Source: an uncultured Sinobacteraceae bacterium (GTDB lineage: Bacteria > Pseudomonadota > Gammaproteobacteria > Nevskiales > Nevskiaceae). From it: a DNA stretch of 64,000 nucleotides. The notes under the pieces were generated by a model that was given only the letters and a program-made list of their open reading frames with translations, was not told where the DNA came from and did no database searches. Where the stretch lies: contig CAIJRD010000018.1 in assembly GCA_903822975.1 (NCBI GenBank), positions 38,827-102,826 on the forward strand. Direction: 5' to 3'. The position numbers and the translations under genes were made by a program. Positions 35,562 through 44,716 of the stretch are shown here, one piece after another; within the stretch, counting starts at the first letter, position 1, and each line of letters begins with the position of its first letter.

Positions 35562-36368
35562 TCAGGCCGGCGGCTGGTAAGCGAGTTCCTGCAACAACTG
35601 CGCGTGCAGGCCCGGCGTCGAAGCGAGCACACTGCTGGTGTCGAGTGTCAGCGGCTGGCCTTCGAGATCGGTGAACACACCGCCGGCTTCATGCACGATC
35701 ACGCTGAGCGCTGCGATGTCGAGAATATTGACGTCGGACTCGACCACGGCATCCAGCTTGGCAGACGCCAGCCAGTGGTAGTGCAGGAAATCGCCATAAC
35801 CGCGGATGCGGTGCAGTCGCGGAATCAATGCGCCGAGGCGCGGCCACGCCGCGCTGCGTGCCAATCGCGCGAGGTTGCCGGTGGAGAGCGTCGCGTGCGC
35901 GAAGTCATCGGTTGCCGACACTTGCAGTCGCTGCTCGCCGAGCCAGGCGCCTTGGCCCTTCTCGGCCCACACCAGTTCGCCACTGCCGCCATTCCACTCC
36001 GGCGCACTCGATACACCAGCGATCAGTTCGCCGCGATGCATCAGCGCGATCTGCACCGAGAACAGCGGATACCCGCGCACGAAGGCCTTGGTGCCATCGA
36101 TCGGATCGATCAACCAGAGATATTCGGCGTCGGCCGACTCGCGTCCGAGTTCTTCACCGTAAAAACCGTGATCCGGAAACTGCGCTTGTAGGCTGGCCTT
36201 GATCGCGCGCTCGGCGGCGATGTCGACCTCGGTGACCGGACTGGCATCGGCCTTGTAACGCACCTCGAAATTGCCGCGATAGGCGCGACGGATGACGGTA
36301 TTGGCAGCCTCGGCGGCGGCACGTGCGGCTTGGATATAGGGGCTGGGCACAGCGCTCTTGACGTTCAT
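35562..36368 (-). CDS. Inositol monophosphatase family phosphatase (histidinol-phosphatase-like)
   Basis: 268 residues. Li+-sensitive Mg-phosphatase motifs are G-E-E (71-73), D-P-I-D-G-T (88-93) and a C-terminal NILDIAALSVIVHEAGG, where the common W-D becomes L-D. Tests of members include inositol-1-phosphate, histidinol-phosphate and PAP hydrolysis; the W-to-L change and the Y/F-R-G-Y segment favour the histidinol-phosphatase-like group, but this is weak. First gene of the minus-strand trio with the SDR and DLH genes; divergent from the riboswitch. Confidence 0.85.
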   Translation of the reverse strand: MNVKSAVPSPYIQAARAAAEAANTVIRRAYRGNFEVRYKADASPVTEVDIAAERAIKASLQAQFPDHGFYGEELGRESADAEYLWLIDPIDGTKAFVRGYPLFSVQIALMHRGELIAGVSSAPEWNGGSGELVWAEKGQGAWLGEQRLQVSATDDFAHATLSTGNLARLARSAAWPRLGALIPRLHRIRGYGDFLHYHWLASAKLDAVVESDVNILDIAALSVIVHEAGGVFTDLEGQPLTLDTSSVLASTPGLHAQLLQELAYQPPA

Positions 36369-36440
36369 GAGAGGCCGCAGTTCGGCCTGGGGTCGCCATG
36401 ATAACGCCGTCGTGCACCTGCACCGCCGCGGGTGGGCGGT

Positions 36441-36471
36441 TTGGCCTTTGCCCCGAGCGTCACGCTACACT
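36441..36471 (+). promoter_or_regulatory. Candidate sigma70 promoter for the cobalamin riboswitch
   Basis: TTGGCC (36441-36446) and TACACT (36466-36471) are separated by 19 bp. They would start transcription near 36478, just before the first conserved riboswitch bases. Spacing and the -35 box are poor, so this is only a positional guess. Confidence 0.3.
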
Positions 36472-36482
36472 GCGCGCCGTCG

Positions 36483-36712
36483 CAGGTGTCCTGGATCGTA
36501 TGGAACAGGATTAAACGGGAAGTCGGTGCGCAGCGAAACGAGCGGATGTTCGCTTCGCTGCAATGCCGGCGCTGCCCCCGCAACGGTAAATGGGAGAACA
36601 GCGGTATTCGAGCCACTGGGCGCGATCGTTCGCGATCGAACCTGGGAAGGCACCGCTGGGATGCGCAACACGCATCCGCCCATGAGCCCGGAGACCGGCC
36701 CGCGACAGGACC
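36483..36712 (+). promoter_or_regulatory. Cobalamin (B12) riboswitch
   Basis: The leader shows the conserved blocks of the adenosylcobalamin riboswitch in order: AACAGG then TTAAACGGGAAGTCGGTGCG, GCCGGCGCTGCCCCCGCAAC, the B12 box GCCACTG (36612-36618), TGGGAAGGC, GATGCGC and the closing GAGCCCGGAGACCGGCC near 36684-36700. It sits 72 bp upstream of btuB. High B12 should repress btuB and the adenosyltransferase behind it. The expression platform lies in 36713-36784, where a GC-rich stretch precedes the GGAG ribosome site at 36772; the mechanism (terminator or sequestration) was not resolved. Confidence 0.95.
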
Positions 36713-36784
36713 CAAGTGCGGACTGCCGCACCTGGAACATCGACGACTGGGCTTCGCGGGGACGCGGATGCCGGAGAACTGTTC

Positions 36785-38734
36785 ATGAAAACCCTGTGCC
36801 TACTGGCGCTGGTGATTGCGCCTGCAATCGCCTGCGCGGATAAGCTTGCGCCCGCCGCGCCGATCAACCCGAATTCGGTGCCGCCTCCCATCGCGATCGC
36901 CGAGAACACGCTCGACCCGGTGACCGTGACCGCGACCCGTACACCGGTCCCTGATGCCGACGTGCTGGCGGAAACCATCGTCATCGATCGCGCGCAGATC
37001 GAACAAGTGCAGGGTCGCGACGTCACCGACGTGCTGCGGCAATACGCCGGTCTTGAAGTTGCACGCACCGGCGGACCGGGGCAGCCGGCTTCGCTGTTCA
37101 TTCGCGGCGGCAACAGCAACTACACGCTGGTGCTGATCGACGGCATCCGCGTCAACAACGGCTCGGACGGCGCAGCGGCGTTGGCGAACATCGATACCGC
37201 GATGATCGAGCGGATCGAAGTGGTGGAAGGACCGCGCGCCGCGCTGTATGGACCCGACGCCGTCGGCGGGGTCGTCAACATCCTCACGCGCAAGCCCGGT
37301 CCGGCGCAGGTCGACGCCAACATCGGCGGCGGAACCTTCGATACGCTGCAAGGCGGTGCCGCCGTGCGCGATGCCGGCAACATCGCTGGGCTGCCATGGG
37401 GCGCGACGTTCGGCGCGCAGCAGCAACACACCGGCGGTTTCCCGACCTATCAGGGTTCGGACGACAGCCGCGCATTCCGCAATCGCACTTTGAACGGTTC
37501 GGCTCAGCTCGAAGTCAGCGGCGTGCAATTGCAGGCGCGTGCCTGGGATGCGAAGGGCAACAGCGAATACGAAAACGTCGCCTACGACCCGACCACCTTC
37601 GCGTTCGTCGGCTTCACACCGGCGTCCGAAAATTTCCACGACCAGATCCTCGCGCTCGAAGCGAGCACGCGTCTGCTTTCGAACTGGCAGAGCAGCCTGA
37701 CGTTCAGCCGCAGTCAGGACAAGTTGGTTCAGCGCGACAACGACGACTATGTCCGCACCGCGCGTCCAGAACTCGACTGGCACAACGTCGTCGATTTCGG
37801 TGCAGATCGCCTGTCGTTCGGCGCGCGTGCGCGCCGCGATCACATCGATGCGAATTCGTTCGGCAGTGCGATCGTCGAAAACAAGGACAACGACTACGGT
37901 TATCTGCAGAACGAGTTGAACCTCGGTTCGCAGCACGCGATTGCGGCGCTCAGTTACCTGCACGACGGTGGCTTCGGCGAGCGCTTCGACTGGAATGCCG
38001 AATACGGCTACGACGTGCTGCACACTTCGCTCGGCAAAACCACCGTGCTGGCAACGGTGGGCACCGCGTTCCACGCGCCAACCGCGAATGATCGTTTCGG
38101 TTTCGGCGGCAATCCGGCGCTGCAACCGGAGAAGGCCTTCAACTACGAATTTGGCCTGAAGCAGGAACTCGGCGCCAACCAGCGGCTCGCGCTGCGACTG
38201 TTCCGCACCGACGTGCGCGACCTGATCAGCGTTGCCTTCAGTCCCGCCAACGATCCGAATGTCGACTTCGGCTACCGCGCGGTCAACCTCGCGCACACGC
38301 GCAGCGACGGCGTGCAGGGCAGCTGGCTGTACGCAGACAGCCAATGGAGCGCGCGCGCCGACGCGATCTGGCAGGACCCGCGCCAGCGCAATGTGCCGCC
38401 GGATCCGAACGGCGCGCCACAGCAGTTGCAACTGTTGCGCCGCGCGCGGATTGCGGCGAGTGCCTCGGCCACACGCCACCTCGGCCGCTTCGATCTCGGT
38501 GCCGGCGTTTACAGTAGTGGCGATCGCAAGGATATCGGCGCGATCGACGGGGCACCGACCACCGACGGCGGCTACGCGCTGCTGAACCTGAATGCCGGCG
38601 TGAGGCTCACGCGCGAACTGAGGCTCGACACGCGCATCGAAAACACTTTCAATCATCACTACCAGACTGCAGCCGGCTACAACCAGGCAGGCACTGCGGC
38701 TTACGCGACGCTGCGTTATTCACTGCCGCTGTAA
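36785..38734 (+). CDS. btuB: TonB-dependent vitamin B12 outer-membrane receptor
   Basis: 649 residues starting MKTLCLLALV at 36785, with a signal peptide. A TonB box-like stretch (LDPVTVTATRT) precedes the plug (VLRQYAGLEVARTGGPGQPASLFIRGGNSNYTLVLIDGIRVNN, IEVVEGPRAALYGPDAVGGVVNI), and a 22-strand barrel follows, ending YATLRYSLPL. The position directly behind a cobalamin riboswitch makes B12 the substrate with good confidence. The barrel imports corrinoids with TonB energy; no btuCDF genes are in the window. Confidence 0.95.
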   Translation: MKTLCLLALVIAPAIACADKLAPAAPINPNSVPPPIAIAENTLDPVTVTATRTPVPDADVLAETIVIDRAQIEQVQGRDVTDVLRQYAGLEVARTGGPGQPASLFIRGGNSNYTLVLIDGIRVNNGSDGAAALANIDTAMIERIEVVEGPRAALYGPDAVGGVVNILTRKPGPAQVDANIGGGTFDTLQGGAAVRDAGNIAGLPWGATFGAQQQHTGGFPTYQGSDDSRAFRNRTLNGSAQLEVSGVQLQARAWDAKGNSEYENVAYDPTTFAFVGFTPASENFHDQILALEASTRLLSNWQSSLTFSRSQDKLVQRDNDDYVRTARPELDWHNVVDFGADRLSFGARARRDHIDANSFGSAIVENKDNDYGYLQNELNLGSQHAIAALSYLHDGGFGERFDWNAEYGYDVLHTSLGKTTVLATVGTAFHAPTANDRFGFGGNPALQPEKAFNYEFGLKQELGANQRLALRLFRTDVRDLISVAFSPANDPNVDFGYRAVNLAHTRSDGVQGSWLYADSQWSARADAIWQDPRQRNVPPDPNGAPQQLQLLRRARIAASASATRHLGRFDLGAGVYSSGDRKDIGAIDGAPTTDGGYALLNLNAGVRLTRELRLDTRIENTFNHHYQTAAGYNQAGTAAYATLRYSLPL

Positions 38735-38772
38735 GCTTTTGTCCGCGACACATTCATAGAGGACGCACAGCG

Positions 38773-39315
38773 ATGGGCCATCGACTCAGCAAGATCGTTA
38801 CGCGCACCGGCGACAAGGGCGAGACCGGGCTTGCCGATGGTTCGCGCTTGCCGAAGTCCGCGCCGCGCGTCGCCGCAATGGGCGAAGTGGACGAACTCAA
38901 CTGCGTGATCGGCGCATTGCTGGTGCAGCCGCTGCCGGACGACATGCGCGGTCCCCTGGCACGCACGCAGCACGAGCTGTTCGATCTCGGCGGCGAGCTG
39001 TCCTTGCCGGGTGCGGTGGTGATCACGGAAACGCAGCTGGCGCGACTCGAAGCCGAGCTTTCGCGTCTCAATGAGGCCCTGCCGCCATTGAAGGAATTCG
39101 TGCTGCCCGGCGGCAATGCCTCGGCCGCCGCGGCGCATCTGGGCCGCTCGGTGGCGCGCCGCGCGGAGCGCGCGCTGTGGGCACTGCATGCGCAGGAGCC
39201 GCTGAATCCTTGCGCGCCGCAATATCTGAATCGCCTGTCCGACTATTTGTTCGTCTGCTCGCGCGTGCTGGCGCGCATGAATGGCGGCAGCGAAGTGACC
39301 TGGCAGCGCGCCTGA
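38773..39315 (+). CDS. Cob(I)alamin adenosyltransferase, PduO type
   Basis: 180 residues. IVTRTGDKGETGLADGSRLPK is the PduO/MMAB ATP-binding N-terminus; MGEVDELNCVIGAL, EFVLPGGNASAAAAHLGRSVARRAER and QYLNRLSDYLFVCSRVL complete the active site at the trimer interface. It converts cob(I)alamin to adenosylcobalamin with ATP. It lies 38 bp after btuB and should be co-controlled by the riboswitch, so uptake and activation are linked. The gene name pduO or cobO depends on convention. Confidence 0.93.
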   Translation: MGHRLSKIVTRTGDKGETGLADGSRLPKSAPRVAAMGEVDELNCVIGALLVQPLPDDMRGPLARTQHELFDLGGELSLPGAVVITETQLARLEAELSRLNEALPPLKEFVLPGGNASAAAAHLGRSVARRAERALWALHAQEPLNPCAPQYLNRLSDYLFVCSRVLARMNGGSEVTWQRA

Positions 39316-39330
39316 TCGAATCAACCGTCG

Positions 39331-39355
39331 ACGCGCTACTGCAAAGGTAGCGCGT
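39331..39355. terminator. Hairpin overlapping thrB 3' end, between convergent genes
   Basis: Arms ACGCGCTAC (39331-39339) and GTAGCGCGT (39347-39355), 7-nt loop. It covers the last codons and stop of thrB and lies 15 bp after the adenosyltransferase stop, so it can act for both convergent genes. It shares the GCGCTAC/GTAGCGC core with three other intergenic hairpins in this window. Confidence 0.55.
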
Positions 39356-40274
39356 GCTCGCGGTGATGCAGCAAGATGCGACGGTAAGGGTCCGGGTCTT
39401 TGATGTGCACCATGTCGCCTTCCCGCGGGAAGGTCCAATCGTGCAGACGCGACAGGAAGAAGCGGAATGCCGCCGCACGCAGCACCAGCGGCCAGGCCGC
39501 GCACTCCTGCGGCTCGGGTTCGCGGCGCGCGCGATAGGCCATGATTAGCGCCTGCGCGCGAGCGGTGTTGATGCGGCCATCGGCCTCCGCGCACCAGTCG
39601 TTCAGCGTAATCGCCAGGTCGTAGAGCAAGGCGTCGTTGCAGGCGTAATAGAAATCGATGACGCCGGTCAGGCGTTCGTCGACGAACAAGACGTTGTCCT
39701 TGAACAGATCGGCATGGATCACGCCCTGCGGCAGGCGCGTCAGATCGAGCGCGGCCTGCGCTTCGAGTTCATCGCGGATCAGCTGCCGCGTGTCGTCGTC
39801 GGTGTGCGGCAGCAGCAGCTCGCCGGTCTGTCGACGCCAGGCCACACCGCGATCGTTCGCGCAGACACCGGCAAACGATTGCCCCAGCACGTGCAGCTCG
39901 CCGAGTGCGGCACCCACCGCCGCGCATTGTGCGAGCGTCGGGAACAGCACGCTCTGGCCGGTGAGCCTGAGCACCAGCGCCGCCGGCTTGCCGTTGAGCG
40001 TGCGCAGTGATTCGCCGTGACGATCGCGCACCGGCATCGGACACGGAAAGCCACGCGCCGCGAGGTGCTCCATGATCCCGAGAAAAAACGGCAGATCCGC
40101 GTAGTTGAGGCGCTCGAACAGCGTCAACACCCAGCGTCCGTCTCGGGTGTCGACGAAATAGTTGGTGTTCTCCACCCCTTCGCCGATGCCCTGGAAACCG
40201 ATCAGTTCGCCCAGCGCGTACTGGTCGAGAAAGGTGTGCAGTTCGGCGTGGCTGACCTTGGTGAAAACCGACAT
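39336..40274 (-). CDS. thrB: Homoserine kinase (type II, APH fold)
   Basis: 312 residues starting MSVFTKVSHAEL (40274). It follows the Pseudomonas-type ThrB pattern: ALGELIGFQGIGEGVENTNYFV, VLTLFERLNYADLPFF, LRTLNGKPAALVLRL, the kinase catalytic loop GVIHADLFKDNVLF, and DFYYACNDALLYDLAITLNDWC with the metal-binding Asp. It phosphorylates homoserine in threonine synthesis and is unrelated to the GHMP-type E. coli enzyme. Convergent with the adenosyltransferase. No other threonine genes are nearby. Confidence 0.93.
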   Translation of the reverse strand: MSVFTKVSHAELHTFLDQYALGELIGFQGIGEGVENTNYFVDTRDGRWVLTLFERLNYADLPFFLGIMEHLAARGFPCPMPVRDRHGESLRTLNGKPAALVLRLTGQSVLFPTLAQCAAVGAALGELHVLGQSFAGVCANDRGVAWRRQTGELLLPHTDDDTRQLIRDELEAQAALDLTRLPQGVIHADLFKDNVLFVDERLTGVIDFYYACNDALLYDLAITLNDWCAEADGRINTARAQALIMAYRARREPEPQECAAWPLVLRAAAFRFFLSRLHDWTFPREGDMVHIKDPDPYRRILLHHREHALPLQ

Positions 40275-40686
40275 GGAGCGCGCAAGCTGTTGGGATTGCG
40301 GTATTGAACCACATTGGCGCTCAGGCACGGTTGAAACGCGGGGATTCGCCCTGGTCGGATCATCGCCGCGCCTCTCCGACGCATCGCCGCGATGCTCGTC
40401 GGTGAACCATGGATATCTACAGCCCGCGCGATCGTTCGGCATCGACGAATCGCGTGGACGCATCTGGGACGGTCGTGCTCGGAATGTCTCCCGAGGCCTT
40501 TACTGGGGCTCACTGCAAATACATCCGCAGTCCAGCGCCCTATAACAACTTCGCGCCGAACAGTCCTGTGGCGTCGCTTGGATGAAGGATTTGGGCCCAG
40601 ATCCACCTTCACCGCTGCGGCGATCGCTCGAATGACCGACTGGACGCGCTGCATCGAGACAAGCGCAACACCTGGGGGAGCCAGTA
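40275..40686. other. 412-bp divergent intergenic region
   Basis: Separates thrB and the first AraC-family gene, so it must hold both promoters. Apart from ordinary GC-rich sequence I see no RNA, repeat or open frame that looks coding. Confidence 0.55.
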
Positions 40687-41790
40687 ATGAAAACGCAGGA
40701 CCTGAACAAACCGGCGGTGCCGATCGGCTATGCCGCATTGATGCTGGAGCTGGCGACGGCGCGCGGCGCCAGTCGTGAACGCCTACTCGACGACCTTGCG
40801 ATCAACGATGCCGACTGGCTGCGCAGCGATGCGCGAATTTCGCTGCTGCAGACCAATCGGCTGCTGTATCGCGCGATCAAGCTCAGCGGTGAGCCCGCAC
40901 TCGGCTGCGAACTCGGCCTGCGCGCAGGCCTGACGATGCATGGTGTCTTTGGCTACGGCCTCGGCAGCCAGCCGAACTTCGGTGCGGCTATGAAGTTTGC
41001 GTGCCGTTACCTGCCGCTGCTGCTGCCCAATCTGTGCATGACGCTGGTCGACGATGGCCGGCACTGCGCGCTGGATGTTGCGGAGACGACGCCGCTCGGC
41101 GATCTACGTCACTCGATGTACGAGCTGTTTCTACTCGGCATTGTCAGCGCGGCCAAGCAGATGCTCGCCGGCACCGGTCAGGAGGATCCGGAATTCGAGC
41201 TTTGGTTCGATACCCCCGAGCCCGAGTATCACGCACGGTACCGTGATCGGCTGCCGCCATCGTTCTTCAGCATGGGCGTTACACGGCTGCGCTTTCCAGC
41301 GTCACTCATGGCGCAAGGTCTTGCGACTGCCAATGCGATCACCGCAGAACTTGCGCAACAGCAATGCGAACGCGAAGTTCAGCAACTCGGCCTGACCGAA
41401 GATTTCCTCGCGCGCGTCCGCGCCGAACTGCAGCGCAACGGTCGCAGCTATCCGGACGTCGAGACGCTTTCAGCACGCCTGTTCATGTCGGGACGTACGC
41501 TGAAGCGCAAGCTGCGCGAGCGCGGCATGAGTTTCCAGCAACTACTCGACTACGCGCGCCGACACGACAGCATCTGCCTGTTGCGCGATCCGCACCTCTC
41601 GGTGGAGTCGATCGCCGAGCAAGTCGCCTACTCCGATGCGGCGAACTTCACCCGCGCCTTCCGCAAATGGATGGGGCAAACGCCCAGCGCCTTCCGCGCG
41701 CGCCTGCAACCCGCCTTGTTACACGATGAATCTGGCGGCTCGCGGGCACTGTCGGGTGCGCGCCGACTGGGTGATGCCGTCCCGCGCTGA
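40687..41790 (+). CDS. AraC-family transcriptional regulator (arabinose-binding-type N-terminus)
   Basis: 367 residues, with GGGGGAG upstream. The N-terminal effector domain (YAALMLELATARGASRERLL, LGCELGLRAGLTMHGVFGYGL) is the AraC_binding_2/arabinose-binding-like type shared with OruR-like regulators. The C-terminal 100 residues hold two helix-turn-helix motifs (TLSARLFMSGRTLKRKLRERG and SVESIAEQVAYSDAANFTRAFRKWMGQTPSAFR). Probably controls the DUF1302 gene 222 bp downstream and the acyl-CoA synthetase/hydrolase genes. It has a paralog at 49090. Confidence 0.9.
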   Translation: MKTQDLNKPAVPIGYAALMLELATARGASRERLLDDLAINDADWLRSDARISLLQTNRLLYRAIKLSGEPALGCELGLRAGLTMHGVFGYGLGSQPNFGAAMKFACRYLPLLLPNLCMTLVDDGRHCALDVAETTPLGDLRHSMYELFLLGIVSAAKQMLAGTGQEDPEFELWFDTPEPEYHARYRDRLPPSFFSMGVTRLRFPASLMAQGLATANAITAELAQQQCEREVQQLGLTEDFLARVRAELQRNGRSYPDVETLSARLFMSGRTLKRKLRERGMSFQQLLDYARRHDSICLLRDPHLSVESIAEQVAYSDAANFTRAFRKWMGQTPSAFRARLQPALLHDESGGSRALSGARRLGDAVPR

Positions 41791-42012
41791 TGCCTTGGCC
41801 CATCGCGCCAAGCCAACTGGCGTGCACACCACTGACGCCTGTGCGCGCCGCCATTGCAGAGTGATCGGTACCGGCGGATGCCGAAACGCGATAGCTCGCT
41901 GTAGCGCAGGTGGGCATCTGAGCCCGAAGTCGCACGGTGCGCGCTACGAAAGTTTGCACGAAGCAATCACCGGGCAAGACACAAAACCACATTTAACGGA
42001 GTAGACCTTCAC

Positions 42013-44544
42013 ATGTTTCAATCCGGGCAACCGTATCGCTATCTGCTTGCGCTGAGTCTGAGCTGCTTGGCCTGCGCACCGGCGCAAGCGCTCAACTATT
42101 CGCTTCCGCTGTTCGGCGGCGAACAACTCGATGCGGTGCTCAATACCAATGTCACGATGGGTGTCGGCATCCGCATGCAGGCGCCGAGCGTCAACTTGAT
42201 TGGCAAGAGCAATCTGAATCCGGATGTTTGCGCCGGGCCGAATGGCGCCTACCAGGATTGCCAGGGTTTGTTCCGCGATCAGATCTATCCGTCGCGGCAG
42301 TTGGTCAAATCGCCAGGTGCCGCCTCGGTCAATCACGACGATGGCGATCTGAACTACAAAAAGTACCAGCCGTTCTCGGCACCGCTGAAAGTCACCTCCG
42401 ATCTGACGCTCAGCTTCCACGAATTCGGCGTGTTCGGGCGGGCTTCGTATTTCTACGACTTCGTCAACAAGAACTTCAGCGAAACGCATCCCAATATGGT
42501 GACCGCGCAGAACGCGCTGCAGGTGGGCCGCCATGTGGCGCCGATGCTGTCGGCGTTGACGCCGGCCGCGTTGCGCGCCTGTGCGGCCAATCCCAATCCG
42601 CTGCTGTGCCCGATTCAGAACCTGCTGCTGAATGGCCGCGACTATGGCCAGCCCGACGGCAAAGGGCAGTACGTCGTTTACGGGCGCGGCGGTTATGTCC
42701 GCAGCAAGCGCAGCGATCCGGAAGTGCTGCGCGAAGTCGGCAGCGATCTGCAGCTGCTCGACAGCTACTTCTACGGCAAGCTGCCGATTCCGTTCACCGA
42801 CGGCAAGCAGCTGTCGTTCAAGCTCGGGCGGCAGCTGGTCAACTGGGGCGAGAGCACCACGCTGGCGATCAACAGCATCAACCAGGCCAATCCGATCAAC
42901 GCCAACAACGTCTATCGCATTGGCGGTCAGGTCGAGGAATATTTCACGCCGATCAACATGGTCGACCTGAGCTTCAGCCCGATCAACAACACCACGATCG
43001 AGGGCTTCTACCAACTCGAATGGCAGCCCCTGGTGGCGCCCGCACCGGGCAGCTATTTCTCGGACGCCGACATCGGCACGCACAACGCGATCGGGCAGAT
43101 CAATGCCGGCTTCGGCGGCGGACCGGAGGATCCGGATTGCCTCGCGCGTCCGAAGGACAATCCGCTTGCCGGCATCACGCCAACCTGCACCACGATCCAG
43201 CGGCTGGCAGATCGTGAGCCGCGCAGCAGCGGCCAATACGGCATCAAGCTCGACTACTACGCCGACTGGCTCGGCAACGGCACCGATGTCTCGGGCTACT
43301 ACATGCATTACCACTCGCGGCTGCCGATCTTCAGCATGATGTCGGCCGACGCCAGCTGTCTGCGCAAGGCTGGCAATTCGCAGCACGTCGACGCGACGAG
43401 TCTGCTCGACCTGATTCCGCTGTGTCCGGATATTCCCCTGCTGCATGCCTTGACGCACCCGAACAGCGCACCGGCACAGTACGCCACCGACAGCGCTGTC
43501 GAATTCGATAGCGCGCGCTTCTTTCTCGAATACCCGGAAGACATCGACCTGTATGGCCTGAGCTTCAACACCACACTCGGCGAATATTCGCTGCAGGGCG
43601 AGGTTGCGTTCCGTCCGAACCTGCCACTGCAGGTTGACGAACACGATCTCGCATTCGCCGCTTTTGGCCCAACCTTGTCCAATTGCATGGACCCGCACAG
43701 CGGGCGCAATGGCAGCGGCTGCGTCACCGGCGACGTTCCCGGCATCGGCTTCACCGAAAACGGCGGCACCAAGATTTACAACAGCGGCGGCAACTTCATT
43801 CCCGCACCCGGCAAGACCGGCTTCAACGATGCCTTCGATCTGCTGATTGGCGGCATGACCGGCGCAGCGCGCGCGTTTCCGAATTTCATCATTCCGTATC
43901 GTGGCGGCGTTGTCGGTGAGAATCCGCCCAACAGCTACCTACGCGGCTACGAGCGCTTCAAGGTATTCGAATTCAACCTGGGCGGAACCCGTGTCCTCGG
44001 CGCCAGCGACAATCCGTTTGGTGCCGACCAAGTGCTGCTGGTCGGCGAGGCCGGCGCCACTTACGTGCCGGAACTCCCGTCGTACAACAAGCTGGTGTTG
44101 CAAGGGCCGGGCGTCAACTACGGACCCACCGCCGGCGCCGATGGCTCCGGTGCGGATGGGGGGCAGCGCTCGTGCGCCGGTAGCGCCGAGTGTTCGTATG
44201 GACCCGACGGCGGCCGCTTCAATCCGCATCAGCAGGATGCGACCGGTTACCCCGACAAGATCTCCTGGGGTTATCGCGCAATCGCGATTTTCAAATACGA
44301 GAACGTGCTGCCGAGAATCGGGCTGACGCCATCCCTGGTGTTCAAGCACGACGTACAGGGCACAGCACCGAGCCCGGCACCGAACTTCGTTGCCGGCCGC
44401 AAGGAAGTCGATTTCGCGATCGAGACGCGCTACAAAACCGCCTTGTCGCTGAGCCTGGGCTACACCTGGTTCTGGGGCGGCGGTGTCTTCAACACGCTGT
44501 CCGATCGCGATTTCGCTCAGGCCTTCGTCAAGTATCAGTTCTGA
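42013..44544 (+). CDS. DUF1302 outer-membrane protein
   Basis: 843 residues. Signal peptide ends near APAQA. The mature protein is beta-rich, with long loops and aromatic strand ends, and closes FAQAFVKYQF, with a terminal Phe as in outer-membrane barrels. Family marks are LNYSLPLFGGEQLDAVLNTNVTMGVGIRMQ, KLGRQLVNWGESTTLAINSINQANPIN and GFYQLEWQPLVAPAPGSYFS. DUF1302 proteins are often encoded with DUF1329 partners near lipid or steroid catabolic genes; no DUF1329 gene is in this window. Predicted role: uptake of, or contact with, a hydrophobic substrate. Confidence 0.88.
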   Translation: MFQSGQPYRYLLALSLSCLACAPAQALNYSLPLFGGEQLDAVLNTNVTMGVGIRMQAPSVNLIGKSNLNPDVCAGPNGAYQDCQGLFRDQIYPSRQLVKSPGAASVNHDDGDLNYKKYQPFSAPLKVTSDLTLSFHEFGVFGRASYFYDFVNKNFSETHPNMVTAQNALQVGRHVAPMLSALTPAALRACAANPNPLLCPIQNLLLNGRDYGQPDGKGQYVVYGRGGYVRSKRSDPEVLREVGSDLQLLDSYFYGKLPIPFTDGKQLSFKLGRQLVNWGESTTLAINSINQANPINANNVYRIGGQVEEYFTPINMVDLSFSPINNTTIEGFYQLEWQPLVAPAPGSYFSDADIGTHNAIGQINAGFGGGPEDPDCLARPKDNPLAGITPTCTTIQRLADREPRSSGQYGIKLDYYADWLGNGTDVSGYYMHYHSRLPIFSMMSADASCLRKAGNSQHVDATSLLDLIPLCPDIPLLHALTHPNSAPAQYATDSAVEFDSARFFLEYPEDIDLYGLSFNTTLGEYSLQGEVAFRPNLPLQVDEHDLAFAAFGPTLSNCMDPHSGRNGSGCVTGDVPGIGFTENGGTKIYNSGGNFIPAPGKTGFNDAFDLLIGGMTGAARAFPNFIIPYRGGVVGENPPNSYLRGYERFKVFEFNLGGTRVLGASDNPFGADQVLLVGEAGATYVPELPSYNKLVLQGPGVNYGPTAGADGSGADGGQRSCAGSAECSYGPDGGRFNPHQQDATGYPDKISWGYRAIAIFKYENVLPRIGLTPSLVFKHDVQGTAPSPAPNFVAGRKEVDFAIETRYKTALSLSLGYTWFWGGGVFNTLSDRDFAQAFVKYQF

Positions 44545-44574
44545 TTTTTGATGCCTAGACACTTGCAAAGTCGG

Positions 44575-44593
44575 CCCGCGGAAACCACGCGGG
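44575..44593 (+). terminator. Short hairpin after DUF1302
   Basis: CCCGCG (44575-44580) / CGCGGG (44588-44593) with a 7-nt loop, 31 bp after the DUF1302 stop, followed by TGCTTTGTGTT. A weak intrinsic terminator at best. Confidence 0.4.
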
Positions 44594-44678
44594 TGCTTTG
44601 TGTTCTACGTGTTCTATGTGCGGGCAGCCTGCCGCAATAGAAATCGAAACCTACGGCGATCGTTCGATCGCCGGATCG

Positions 44679-44707
44679 GTCCGCGCTACCGCTTGGGTAG
44701 CGCGGAC
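44679..44707 (+). terminator. 12-bp perfect hairpin with T-run between convergent genes
   Basis: GTCCGCGCTACC (44679-44690) / GGTAGCGCGGAC (44696-44707), loop GCTTG, then ATTTTCT. It is the strongest terminator candidate for the DUF1302 transcript. It lies 9 bp from the stop of the convergent acyl-CoA synthetase gene. Its GCGCTACC core recurs in other intergenic hairpins. Confidence 0.75.
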
Positions 44708-44716
44708 ATTTTCTAA

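Noticed and set aside
36800..38659. 619-residue frame antisense to btuB
   Set aside because: No family resemblance; btuB on the plus strand is unmistakable and sits behind the riboswitch.
41944..43698. 584-residue frame antisense to the DUF1302 gene
   Set aside because: Composition-driven shadow; DUF1302 has a signal peptide and full family match.
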